DNA of 64,000 bases, taken from positions 50,952,846-51,016,845 of the forward strand of contig OY979716.1 of assembly GCA_963855995.1 (NCBI GenBank). The letters are read 5' to 3'. Made by a program: the position numbers and the translations under genes. The stretch's first letter is position 1. Every line of letters begins with the position of its first letter. The notes beneath the pieces are model-generated. The model was not told the origin of the DNA. It searched no databases and saw only the letters and a program-made list of their open reading frames with translations. This stretch comes from Muricea muricata. Taxonomy: Eukaryota; Cnidaria; Anthozoa; Malacalcyonacea; Plexauridae. Below, one piece after another: positions 1 through 11,156 of this stretch.

Positions 1-208
1 ATTAACACTTAGTTTCTTAATCTACCGAGCAAGCGATTATTAGCGCGAAATATTTATACTTACATATACGTTACATGTGGTACAATTACCACCTTTGACC
101 AGCAAGCGGTGGATCATGATTGTAGATTTTGCGATGGTCTATATGTGTCATGTACATTGATTTTGTAACGTTAATTTGAGTGCTTAAATTAACATTTTTA
201 AGGTATGT
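1..208. repeat. Left arm of a ~208-bp inverted repeat (possible TIR)
   Basis: The first 208 bases match the reverse complement of 20540-20747 at roughly 92% by eye, with a few 1-2 base indels. The repeat begins ATTAACACTTAG and may continue upstream of the window, so neither the true end nor a target-site duplication can be tested. The pair encloses the OTU-like gene and both recombinase/helicase modules, so it may mark the ends of a ~20.7-kb element. It could also be two unrelated inverted copies of a shorter repeat. Confidence 0.8.
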
Positions 209-1841
209 AATAGTGCTTCACACTTCCTAAAAAGACCTGATTGATGACTTTCAAAATTATTTTAATGTAAGTTCAATAACAGTTTGCAACGAGCACGGGC
301 CGCACGGCGTCAAGTTGATGGTATTCAATGGTTTATTATGCAGAAATTTCAAAGTTAATATCATGTCACTGCGTTCTGTGTTCTTGTAATTGCCTTGCTT
401 TGCTTTGCTTGATTACAATTATTAGCGCAAACATATAGTGTGAACATTGTATCCTGCATATAATGTGGTACATTTACTAATAAACTTGACAAACAGGCTT
501 GGAATACTACGATGACGAAGATTTAATGAGCAAACCTAAAATGTTTTCATCACCTTTTATATTTGCGTAGGCTGCAATCTGTCAATCCTCGTCTAAAGGG
601 CATTTTAATCTAAATTAATCAAACCTGCCGGCAAGGCTGCAACGTAAGAAACAAATTTGAAAATCCATGGCGTGGCAATGTTTTCATACTGTTGATTTGT
701 CGAATCCGTGGATTTGTTAGACACTTTCCACGGTTAGGAAATGTACAATTTTTACGGAAAATCAAAGTTTATTCTACTGTACTTTTGATAAAAGTCCATA
801 CGATTTACATACTATGGATTTTCAAATTTATTTCTGTAGGGCATTTGGACACAGATAGTTACGGAGGACAAAAAACTGTTTATCTTTATTTATATTTACA
901 TAAAATCTATACATATATACATACATACGTATACTGTACATACATATATACAACATATTACAATGAATATATCAGGTTTCGTCTGGATTATATTCGTTAC
1001 AACCTCAGCTAAGTCCCCGTATATAAGAAACTGACATGTAGCTAACTAAAAAGATACAGTCTGCCTTTAGTGGGAACATTTCCTTATAACAGTACGTACT
1101 AGTTTTCTTTATTTGAAAAAGCTATCACATAACTCAATTTGTTGTTAACATACAATATATTGGGAGGCCATATTTGAAACTTTTTTCAAATATTGGAGGC
1201 TGAGCAACCTAAATTTCAACATCGTACAAAAATTTCGTACTTTCGGAGTTACTGCACGTGTAAAAATCGACAATGATAAACTCGATATAAGATTAATTAG
1301 AAAAGCTGTCTCACTATCAAGTATCATTTCGTTTGCAGCTACTACATATTTGGTACCAGTTTATTTTGCCTTTTACTAGATTTTCCTTCTTGCTGCGATC
1401 TTTTAACTTCATTAATCCGCAGATATAAATTTATAAAATTATATTTTACTACAACACTCTCGTAATGCACGCATCTCGTATTTTATCGTGTCGCGTTAAT
1501 GCAAGCAAAATTACTCACTCTTATTTATCACTAGACTATATTCATGTTGAAATTAATGTACAGCCTGATCGAAATTCTTTCACGACCTGATGTTTCGGGA
1601 TTACATCATCCTCATCCCTGTGTATGCAAGGAGCATGTGTTGATCTGCAGGCATAATGATTATTACTGACCTGCTTCCCGAGAACAAAATAATTCAGTCC
1701 TGTGTGAATCGCCAAACGAAAAACCAGTAAAAGAAAATTGTGACAAAAACAATAAGGTATTTTAAAGTTTATCTGCAGGATTCATCGATAACTTACTGAA
1801 GTTCTTGTTCCATTTGAATAGACTTAAATTTGCCAAGCTAG
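209..1841. other. AT-rich stretch with no supported gene
   Basis: Open frames here (for example 692-1012 +) have Tyr/Ile-rich, low-complexity translations typical of AT-rich noncoding DNA, and show no recognisable domain or splice-consistent extension. It holds a short run of TTGCT/TTTGC repeats near 395 and poly-TA-like stretches near 900-960. It may contain the promoter and first exon of the OTU-like gene that follows, but I could not resolve either. Confidence 0.6.
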
Positions 1842-3137
1842 ATAATAATTCCAATATTAAATAAATTTAATTATCATAAGGATACAAACAAAAAACTCAA
1901 GAAGGCCAGTATTCCATCAAAAACTGAAAGAACTGTTGCAAAATCATCGGTAAGTAACTGCATTTATGTAGTGTTCCTTCGATGTATGCATTTGCGATAG
2001 CTTTTTACCCAAATTCATATCTTTTTTTTTCTATTTGTATGTATTCAGCCATCAATTGAGAGGAACGAAAAGACGGAGAAAAGGATGAAACTTGCCACGA
2101 ATGAAGATGAGACTACGGTTAGTATTAATAAGCTAATTTAGCATAATTGATTAGTACTGCCGCGTAGTAATCATATCGATTGTTATATTTACGATTGTGC
2201 ATGATGTTTGTTTTATAGTAACTTGCAACAAGCGTGAATTCATAAATAATTTACACTTTCTATTTGTTGTTAACAGGTCAACAAACATAAAGCACTTGAT
2301 TGGGTTGCAGTGGCATACGAAGCAAAGTTTTACATAGGCCAAGTTGTGCAAGAGGTTGATGACTGTAACGTTGTTATCAAGTTCTTGGAAAGGAAGGGTG
2401 GGGATTACTACCAGTGGCCAAAAAGGGACGATGTTGCAACAGTTGAAAGCAAGTTCATCTTTACCAAAGCCATAATTTCACCGGAGGGCAAACATTTCGA
2501 ACTGAAGGAACCACTAGAAAATATGCAAAAGCTGTTCAAAGCTTATAAAAAGAAATATTTTCAGCCATCATGTAAAGATCAGAACGAAGTTGTTTGCACA
2601 GCTACTATAAAGCCTAAATCCAGTTTCTACTTTTGGCCTGTTGATGGAGATTGGCAGGGAAAAAAGCAGCTTAAATTTGGTTTGGAGTTAATTAAGAAAC
2701 ACTTTACCAAGAAAAGAAAAGCTTTGAAACGCAGAACTGCACCAGCAAAAACTGTTCCAATCCAGGCTGACGGCAACGGTTTTTATAGGTCTATTTCCTA
2801 CTGGTTGACTGGCGACGAAGAACAATATGAAAAAGTTAGAACGATGTTAGTTAGTTACATGGGCGAGGATGAGTGGAAAGAGCGCGGGAGAAACATTGTT
2901 GGACGAGATATTGACGAATACCTAACAAAGGGTCGAATGAATGATTCTGGTGTTTGGGCTACGAAGACAGAAATACATGCTATGGCTAACTTTTTACTAA
3001 CAACAATTTTCGTTTATCATACTTATGATGAAAAGAACTATGAGTGGTTGCCTCATTATCCGCTTTGTGACAAACAGGAAAAATGCATTTATTTGAAAAA
3101 CACCGGTTTCCACTTTGAGCCTGTTATTGCAAATTAA
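1842..3137 (+). CDS. OTU-fold protein with altered catalytic centre, 5' end unresolved
   Basis: At least three exons join in phase 0: an open segment from ~1842 (after a TAG at 1839-1841) to 1949, then 2049-2117, then 2277-3137. All have clear GT/AG borders. The last exon opens with a segment (WVAVAY.A.FYIGQV) that I recognise from many invertebrate transposon-linked proteins. An OTU-like cysteine protease fold follows over about the last 130 residues: DGNGFYRS-IS in place of the usual DGNC motif, GVWATKTEI, and a C-terminal FHFEPV that supplies the histidine. The nucleophile Cys is a Gly here, so deubiquitinase activity would be lost even though the frame is intact. OTU domains are common transposon passengers. 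The initiator ATG was not found; GTG at 2310 is only an internal valine codon. It lies upstream of, and in the same orientation as, recombinase copy A. Confidence 0.6.
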
Positions 3138-3719
3138 TTAATCAAGGCTAATGAATGAAATATGAAGTTTTGTTTGTTCTTGGCAACCAGGTATGATAAT
3201 CATGTTACGCTCACTACTCTGGTTATGTTTAAACCGAAACAAAACCCGATAGAATTGCATTCACGACTCAACGTTTTAACACTCCAACCGAGTGTCTTCG
3301 TCAGGGGTGATATGATGTTGCAACTCTGCTCCTTATATACTCGAGAGATGACGTCATTTCTCGAGAAGATAGAAATATTCTTGCGTTAGCTATTTGCCAC
3401 AAGAATATTTCCACCACCTTGGTAAATGACGTCATCCCCACATAGCGTTCCCTTTTGTTGTTCCCTTTGTGGTTCCTTATGTTGTTCCGCAAAGGGGAAA
3501 CACGTCTTATGATTATCATTATTATGCTCGCAATCAACTTAATAATCGGAACAACAATTTGTTATGCACATACCATTCCCTTTTGTTGTTCCTTCTATTG
3601 TTCGTTTTAATATTGGACAATGTTATGTTGATGAACATGGAATTTGCATGCTTATTGGCATCGTGTTTAGAATAAAAGCCGAAGAAGTTGCTCACGTCGA
3701 ACGTTTGTCCAGTTTGTAC
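3138..3719. promoter_or_regulatory. Intergenic region with GTTCC/GGAAC cluster before recombinase A
   Basis: Between the OTU-like gene and recombinase copy A, the pentamer GTTCC or its complement occurs about six times between 3448 and 3600, embedded in T-rich DNA (TTTTGTTGTTCC-like). The same pentamer is far denser ahead of recombinase copy B, which suggests a shared cis element. Two TGACGTCA-like palindromes lie near 3352 and 3427, separated by an imperfect inverted repeat around CTCGAG and AAGAATATTT. Function is inferred only from position and recurrence. Confidence 0.4.
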
Positions 3720-5338
3720 ATGTTTACTCACAAAAAACCTCAGATCAATTGGAAGTCTTTAGAAGAGCATTTAAAAAGCTGAGACGATTGCATTTGGTAA
3801 AAGGCACCAATGGGTTAGAACATTGTCCAGTAACAGGCTGTGAACATGCAGGATTTGCAAGTCAAAGAGGCTGTTGTAAACATGTAAAAAATATTCATGC
3901 ATGGTATTTCTATTTCGACACTAAACCCACCATACGCTCTTCGCCTTTTGCAAAAGTCTGTAGGCAGCAAGTTCCTGGCTGTTCTACAGACAATGATTTT
4001 GCAAGCTCGTTTTCACAGTGGCTTCAAAGCAGCTGCGGTGGCGGAAAATCTCGCAAACAATCGGATAATTCAGTCACAAGAGCTTCAAAGTTTTTAAAGT
4101 TTTGTTGTGACGAGAATGGCGCCGCCGAAGAAGACGTGATGAACTGTCCTAGCCTGATTGACTATGCGTTGGGATCACCGCAACTTTTGACAAACTTTGT
4201 TGACAGTCTAAAAGACAAGTGGGGAATTGGACAATCAGGACAAATATCATACGTGTATTTCAGATTTATTGGATTTTCGAAAATTTAATTGTCCGCCTGC
4301 ATCAGTGCTTAAAAATTTTGCTGTCACTGAGGTGTATGTGAAAAGAGTGTGAAAGTGCTTAGCAAAGGACATGAGAGCAAATTGGACAACCGAACTAGAC
4401 ATTGAAACCCTCGAGTTGCAAAGAAGTTGGGCTACCCTTTCTGAAGTTCAATCCGTAATTCCATTTCACCGTGAACGTTATGAATCCGTGTTGGAAAACT
4501 GTATGGCGTGTCGTTCTTCAGTTACACCTGCGGACGTCACCTTTGCCACCCGATTCGTAGCTGCCTACTTGTTCCTAAAAGTAAAAGGTTGTCGCCCAAT
4601 GACATACCAGCATCTAACTTTACGAATGCTTGAAAGTGCCAAGAAAAACGAAGGTATGATTGACCAGAAAATTTTAAAGACAGCCAAAAAGTACGGTTTC
4701 AACAGCGTGTACTTAGACAAATGTTCCATTGACATGTTAGAGAAATATATCACGTTCATCAGACCCCTTCTGAAACCCACTTGCAAGTATGTATTGGTAA
4801 ATCGAAATGGAAAACAATTTCAAAAGCTTACAGATCTTTTCAGCGTCTTGGTATTCCAAGCCATTGGCAAATACATTCACCCCACTCGATACAGACAAAT
4901 TATCGAAATGCAAAGTGCCGAGTTTCTCCAACCAAACGAACAGAAATGGATATCTGAAGACCAAAAGCATAGCTCCAACGTAGCAGGTGTTCACTATCAA
5001 AAGAAACGTTCTCGAGAAGTTGCGATGAGAGGTCACCAATGCATGGAAAAATTAGTTGTGAGAGTAAGAACTTGGACGATCAATGCGAAAAGATTCAGCA
5101 TTTGTCAGCTGCACAAGATGACATACATCAAGCTGCTGCAATCATATGCACCCGTAAGATAACGCCAACGCGTAAGGGCATTCGCTTTACATCTGAAGAG
5201 GAATATTGTATTAGATTAGAAATACAACAATTTGGTTTGTGTTGGTCTAACATACTGTGCCATTCTGAATTCAATTTTAATGCATGTCGCGTTCCAAATA
5301 CTTTAAGAAAAAGGGCTGAAGCTTTAAAATTAGTGTGA
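3720..5338 (+). pseudogene. Tyrosine recombinase with zinc finger and SANT domain, copy A (decayed)
   Basis: This is the same gene as copy B at 11157-12791. From an ATG at 3720 it shows a C2H2-like finger (C-x4-C-x13-H-x4-H, complete in this copy), then a conserved segment around SSCGGGKSRKQS. The tyrosine recombinase core follows: GCRPMTYQHL carries Arg I, HPTRYRQI is the HxxR box, KHSS is the second His position, and VHYQK is the candidate nucleophile Tyr. A SANT/Myb-like tail ends in RVPNTLRKRAEALKLV. The catalytic residues are all present but the frame is not: an indel near 3760, a short deletion near 4253, TGA at 4350-4352 and a frameshift near 5085. It converges on helicase copy A across the hairpin array. 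Crypton-like recombinases are the nearest group I can name; that assignment is inference. Confidence 0.75.
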
Positions 5339-5569
5339 TTGAAAATCGTAACCATAATGTTGTAAAAATGGAAGAATTACAAAATGCTAGCATAAATAAT
5401 AATAAAAAAGTTCCAAGTTAGCAATGTGTATACTATTAAAAAAACAACTTACAAAATTGACCAAAGGCTACTGCCTGTTCGCCGCCCGTTGTGCATGAGT
5501 TTTTTTACTGGTTAACTTGGTGTTGTTGAGTCTTGTTGATATTATAGTAACAATAAAGAATTTTACTTT

Positions 5570-7095
5570 AAAAAAGTCTTGCCTCCCTTATGGTAAAGAA
5601 AAACCTTCAAAAAACTTCAAGGGCAGGCTACTGTTTGCCAGTAGCACAGGGTTGAATTTTTTCTAAGTGTCGTTTACACTATAATAATAGGAAGAAATTT
5701 AGTTGAAAAAATTCTAAGTCTTCTTCACCTTATGGTAGAGAAAAACTTAAAAAAACTCCAATGAACTTAGTGTGCTGAGAATATCACGGGCTACGGGCTA
5801 CCCCATACAAATTCTAATAAATATCACGGGCTACCCTCGGGCTACCACTCAAAATGACGGGCTACCAGTGAAAGTAGCCCGTGGTGATTTTTTTAAGTGT
5901 CATTCAGACTATGGTAAGACAAAGAAATTCAGTTGAAAAAATTCTAAGTCTTGCCTACCTTATGGTAGAGAGAAAAACTTTAAAAAAATTCAAGGGCAGG
6001 CTACCGTTTGTCAGTAGCCCATAGTTGAATTTTTTCTAAGTCTCCTACATACTATAGTAAGAATGAACAAATTTATTTGAAAAAATTCTAAGTCATCTTT
6101 ACCTTATGGTAGAGGAAAACTTAAAAAAAAATTCGAAGGCGGGCTACCGATTGTCAGTAGCCTATGCTTGAATTTTTTCTAAGTCTCCAATGAACTTAGT
6201 GTGCGGAGAATATCACGGGCTACGGGCTACCCCATACAAATCCTAATAAATATCACGGGCTACCCTTGGGCTACCGCTCAAAATTACGGGCTGCCACTGA
6301 AAGTAGCCTGTGGTGATTTTTTTTTCTAAGTGTCGTTCAGACTATGGTAAGATAAAGCAATTCAGTTGAAAAAATTCTAAGTCTTGCCTACCTCATGGTA
6401 GAGAGAAAAACTTTAAAAAAATTCAACGGCAGGCTACCGTTGTCAGTAGCCCATGGTTGAATTTTTTCTAACTCTCCTACATACTACAGTAAGAATGCAC
6501 TAATAGTATGTAGGAGACTTAAAAAAAATTCAAGCATAGGCTACTGACAATAGGTAGCCCGCCTTTTCAATTTTTTTTTCAAGTTTTTCTCTACCATAAA
6601 TAAGGTAAAGATGACTTAGAATTTTTTCAACTAAATTTGTTCATTCTTACTATAGTATGTAGGAGAGTTAGAAAAAATTTAACCATGGCTACTGACAAAC
6701 AGAAGCCTGCCATTGAATATTTTTAAAGTTTTTCTCTCTACCATGAGGTAGGCAAGACTTGTAATTTTTTCAACTGAATTTCTTTATCTTACTGTAGTCT
6801 GAACGACACTTAGAAAAAAAATCACCACGAGCTACTTTCAGTAGTAGCCCGTAATTTTGAGCGGTAGCCCGAGGGTAGCCCGTGATATTTATTAGGATTT
6901 GTATGGGGTAGCCCGTGATATTCTCCGCACACTAAGTTCATTGGAGGCTTAGAAAAAATTCAAGCATAGGCTACTGACAATCGGTAGCCCGCCTTTTCAA
7001 TTTTTTTTCAAGTTTTTCTCTACCATAAGGTAAAGATGACTTAGAATTTTTTCAACTAAATTTGTTCATTCTTGCTTAGTATGGACGAGACTTAG
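5570..7095. repeat. Hairpin array A, inverted arms of CGGGCTAC-bearing units
   Basis: The left arm (about 5570-6490) carries repeated ACGGGCTAC/GGGCTACC motifs separated by AAAAAATTCTAAGTC-type spacers. The right arm (about 6500-7095) carries the same units inverted, as GTAGCCCG. The turn lies near 6495, flanked by CCTACATACTA and TAGTATGTAGG. Within each arm smaller palindromes recur: AAAAATTCAA, a GTAGCC pair, then TTGAATTTTT. The single-stranded form would therefore fold at two scales. A longer unit beginning CCAATGAACTTAGTGTG recurs at 5757 and 6187 and inverted near 6930. The array sits exactly between the converging recombinase and helicase genes, as in copy B. Confidence 0.9.
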
Positions 7096-7235
7096 AAAAT
7101 AATGGAGCTACTGCCTATTACTGCCTTACTCAATTTGCACTTCATTTCGTTTTTGCTCTTTGGTTTAATCACACTTGATGTATATGTTAAAGAACAGTAT
7201 TATCAAACACACTAATTATAATCTTGGTTAGATCA

Positions 7236-7463
7236 ACTATAACACACTAATTTTAATCTTGATTAGGTCAATTATGTCATTGTCAATATGTCACACAGTG
7301 TTTACAAGTTTTTAGCGTCACCACGGGAACTTAAAAAACAATGCAAGACACTTATAATATAATACAGCTACGGCCTATAAAACACACTAATTTTAATCTT
7401 GATCAGATTAAGGAGTATTTCATTGTCACAGAGTTTTTACAAGTTTTTACCGTCCCCACGGCA
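7236..7463. repeat. Short direct repeats beside hairpin array A
   Basis: The string ACACACTAATTTTAATCTTGAT and close variants occur three times between about 7208 and 7405. A second segment ending in TTTACAAGTTTTTAGCGTC/TTTACCGTC plus CCACGG occurs twice (about 7295-7330 and 7432-7463). These look like a local tandem duplication of ~140 bp abutting the 3' end of helicase copy A. No function is apparent. Confidence 0.6.
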
Positions 7464-7516
7464 TCCAGCGTTTTACGACCATCCAACACGACTGCGACGG
7501 GACTTCTTGTCGTTCG

Positions 7517-10298
7517 TCAATTTGGCTTGTCTCCTCGTGGACTTTCTTTGCCTTTCGTTCTTTGCCTTTCTATCTCTCTTGCTACCGGACAGCGATCGCA
7601 CAAAACTCGTATATTCGCTGCACTTCGAAGGCTTTGGAAGCTTCGCGATATCCTCGGATGATGGTTGACGAAAGCCGCGATGTCGAAGATTTCTCGCTTT
7701 CGTCCGGTCAGAAGCATCCACGCATCAATCCACGGGTCGGGCGTTGTCCAGAAATCCTGTTCTTGTTTGGATCTTCTCAGCTCCGCCTGTAGTAATCTTT
7801 CCAAAAAAGAGTGAGCGTGTGCTTTGGAAACAAAATTGACCAGACCGTATTCAATTAATTCGGTGACTCTAGCCATGTAGTTCGGCTCGTTGAGTGTCCA
7901 ACCTCCTGGTGGAGTCTTGGCGTTCATTCTGTTTATTTGAGGGAATTCAGATGGTGCTGCGTCGTCGGTTTTTTGTTCACCAACTTCCGCCAATTCTGCA
8001 CCACCGGCCGTTTCGGCCATTGACACTGGTGGATGGTTGCTGTTGTTGAGTTTGGGGCGGTTCGTTCACGTCTCCTTCATCGGAGGGTTGTGGAGTATTC
8101 CGTCGCGTCTACAAGAAGAGGTGGACGCTGTGTCAATGATCCTTGCATTAGTGACATGGAGGATGCAGGATCGCTGCGAACTTCTGTAGAATCATCAATT
8201 TCCCCATCTGACGAATCACTGGAGATTGTTTGTCGAGCCCTTCTTCGCTTTCGTCTCGTCTGGCGCTGTTGGAACTCCGTGGCGAAGGTCTGGTGGATTA
8301 CTGGCAGATTTTGTTCAATGACATTTTCTGGACGCAGACTGGCTTCTGATATATGTCTTACCAGCGCGTTGTCAAGCAACATTTCACCCTCGTTTGCCGA
8401 AATGGTTAGCGGTTTAGAAGTGGTTCCTTCATACCATAAGTCGCTTTCTGGAATCACATGTCGGTTGGCACTGATCTCTTCTGCCATCCAGGCAATGCAA
8501 TCCATTGCATTGCCATACAACCAACGATTGATGCCTGGTCTTGGATGTGGGAGGGATTCTGTTACAAATATATCCACTCGACGCCTTACGTTCTCGTCTT
8601 CATCGCCGAAGTCTGGCACGTGGTTTGTCGTAATGTAATACGGACTATTGTTGAACACGGTGCGTGGATTTCCGTGTTTCACGGCGGTCACCATCCATCC
8701 ACCTTGTAAGATGCTCTTTGCAAGATCCGATTCCATGGTGTTGGCCGACCATTCGTCAACGATGACAAGTTGGGTTTCGTTCGTTATCATTGCAGCAGCA
8801 AACTGTTTTTCCTTGGTAAGGGAAGATGGCAGAGGATGGAATTATGCGGTGAAATATATTAGACCAAAACGTTTTTCCTGAATCCTTTGGACCTGCAACG
8901 ACCAACTTTTTTACCTTGTGTGGCATGTTAAATGCAGAAAAGCACTGGTAAAATTTGTTGAGGAATCTAACACGCTCTTCATCCTTGGGAAACGAGTTGA
9001 GTATTGCTTCCTCGAAATACTGTGGATCCGGTATAGTGGTATGATCATACGGTACAAACGCTCTGGGAGAGATTTTGCCAAGCTTTGACGTCGGTATTGG
9101 GCAGGGAATGAAACTGCGGGATTTGATCGAAAAACAGTAACCATTTGAGACCTCTATGAGATCGAGATCAAATTTGATTTGTTCAATGATCTCGCACGCA
9201 GGATGACTTAAAAACTTTTCGATGGACGCAAAATGTCGGAGGATGTTATCTCAAAAGGTTTCGTTTCCCAATAGATGGTGCAAGTAGCTGGACACATCTG
9301 TCATTCTCACGAACGTAAGTGCAGCTTCGTCGGGCTTCACGTACACATCGGAACGGTAGATGGCATGATGGCAAATGGTCATGACCTTGTCGATTTGGTG
9401 GATTGTTGTAGCTAATGGTGGTGGTCACGAAACAAGGGTTGTCAAAGCCATGTCCTGCACCCATTTCAACAACGAGCTCGTCTGCTTGAAGCCTTTCGAT
9501 CGCTGTACTCAGTTGCTCGCCAAATTCCTGCACATTTACAACAAAAAGGCAGGAAGGAACAAGGGGGAAACGCGTCGACCGGGAGTGAAGCAAATCATCA
9601 ATCTCTTCTTTGTCGCAGCTGTCAGATGACAACGATTCTTGGGCGTGGCGAAAGCAGTAAACATTGGAAACGTCCAGCATTTCTTGTATCGTTGCGTTGT
9701 TGTGGTCTTTCACCATGTTAAACAGTTGACGCGTGGTTGTTTCCATCTCCCTGTTGGAAGAGGCGGCATTCAAAGGCATACGCGGTCTCACTCGAATGGC
9801 TGTGATATCAGGCTCCATATCTTCATTATGTATAGCCGAAAACAAGGGTGCCTCATTGAACGTATCGCAATTTTTGTACGCTATAAAGAACGCAACAGCT
9901 GGGTAACTCTCTCTCGATGAAGAACTTTGCGAGTCAACGGTTTGGCTGCTCTTCACGTTACACATCACACTCGTGACGCAAGAGAAATAAAATTGCACAC
10001 CCTGTGTTGTCGACAAAACGTCGTCTAGACGCAAACGTTTGGATGCTATTTGGTGTCTGGCCAGTTCGAAGTCTTCACTGTCTACCTTCCACACGGCACG
10101 AAATGCTATCGCTCGCAAGCAGTTAAAAATCTACGGATACAAAGAGTTAAAAAAATTCAACAGTATTGTAGAAAGAGGGCCACAAAGCAACTCGAAGAAT
10201 GTATAAGAGATCATTGAACTTACCAAGTTTAAAATGTTTGCACGAAGCGAGTTTTGCAGTCGCGTGGAGTCAAGCGATTTACGAGGCCTAGGAGGCAT
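7517..10298 (-). pseudogene. Superfamily 3 helicase gene, copy A (decayed)
   Basis: Exon 1 is 10298-10224 (25 codons) and exon 2 runs from 10130, the same structure as copy B. The helicase core has a Walker A (GPKDSGKT), Walker B (LVIVDEW), a motif C region ending SPYYITTNHVP and an Arg-finger stretch (DENVRRRV). This order and spacing is that of SF3 helicases of small DNA viruses and their relatives (parvovirus NS1, papillomavirus E1). The C-terminal region shares an IDAWML segment with copy B. Breaks: frameshift near 9400, TGA at 9251-9253, frameshift near 8820, and a frame change near 8050-8090. I could not identify an HUH nickase N-terminus. Whether it derives from a virus or a plasmid-like element is open. 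It lies tail-to-tail with recombinase A and its 5' end faces recombinase B across 0.86 kb. Confidence 0.75.
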
Positions 10299-10429
10299 TG
10301 CTATATCTGTCTGCTCGAACTTTTCACTTTAAATAACCACTGTAATAATTGTATAAAGAGCTTTCTTGTGAGCAGCTTGTGAGCGAAAAATATTTTATTT
10401 GCTTCAAAGAAGTGTTTTTATACAAAAAG

Positions 10430-11035
10430 TATGTCCGAATTTGCATTTTATGTATGAAGGGAACAGATTTATGTACTTTGGTGATCTAGCATATCCTTAA
10501 ATATTGTTCCTTTTGTTATTTTTTTTAAAAAACTTTTTTCGCATGGTTTCGCGCCATTATTGTAAAGTAATTCGATTGGCTGAAACCGTAAGGGTGGGAA
10601 GATGTTAACTTCAGCATTAAATAATTTAGGATTTCTAATTGCTTATAGAAAATGGGATTTCCTCACGCCTTGCTTTATGCATCTATTTAAAGCGCCAATT
10701 AGGAACACATGTTAATTGCGTAGGCAGTTCTCATTTTAAAAAGGAACGCGATTTGAAACGGAACAAATTGTTCCGACTTCAATTTGAACGTTCCTTATAC
10801 TTAATTGTTACTCAAATAGGAACGCTATCACAAATATTGCAATTAGGAACAACAAATATGTTCCCTATTGTGGTTGCTTATTTAGGAACAAAAGGTTCCG
10901 CTCTGCGAAACAGGAACGAATAGTAATGCTATAAACTATTATTCGTTTATTGCTAATCAGCTTACTGAAAGGGAACAACAAAGGGTATTGTTCCCTTTAA
11001 TTTTGTTCCGTTTTATTGTTCCCTTTGCAGCATTA
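10430..11035. promoter_or_regulatory. Dense GGAAC/GTTCC iterated motif between divergent helicase A and recombinase B
   Basis: GGAAC or GTTCC occurs about 14 times between 10740 and 11035, plus two more near 10460 and 10505. They are often in paired inverted orientation (for example GGAACAAATTGTTCC at 10759). The region is the shared upstream space of helicase A (minus) and recombinase B (plus). A conserved block, GGGAACA followed by GTACTTTGGTGAT, lies upstream of both helicase copies (about 10460 and 18378). Iterated short motifs of this kind often bind a transcription factor or replication initiator; that role is inference. Confidence 0.55.
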
Positions 11036-11156
11036 CATTAACACAATGCAATGTAATCTATATGGATGAATGGATTTTGCAAGCTAATAATTACGCTATG
11101 TTCACTATAAAAAGCAAAAAGATTTTGCTCGCGTAGCATTTGCTCTTTGTACATGC

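Noticed and set aside
692..1012. 106-codon Tyr-rich open frame
   Set aside because: Composition follows the local TA-rich sequence; no homology, no splice sites, no conserved start.
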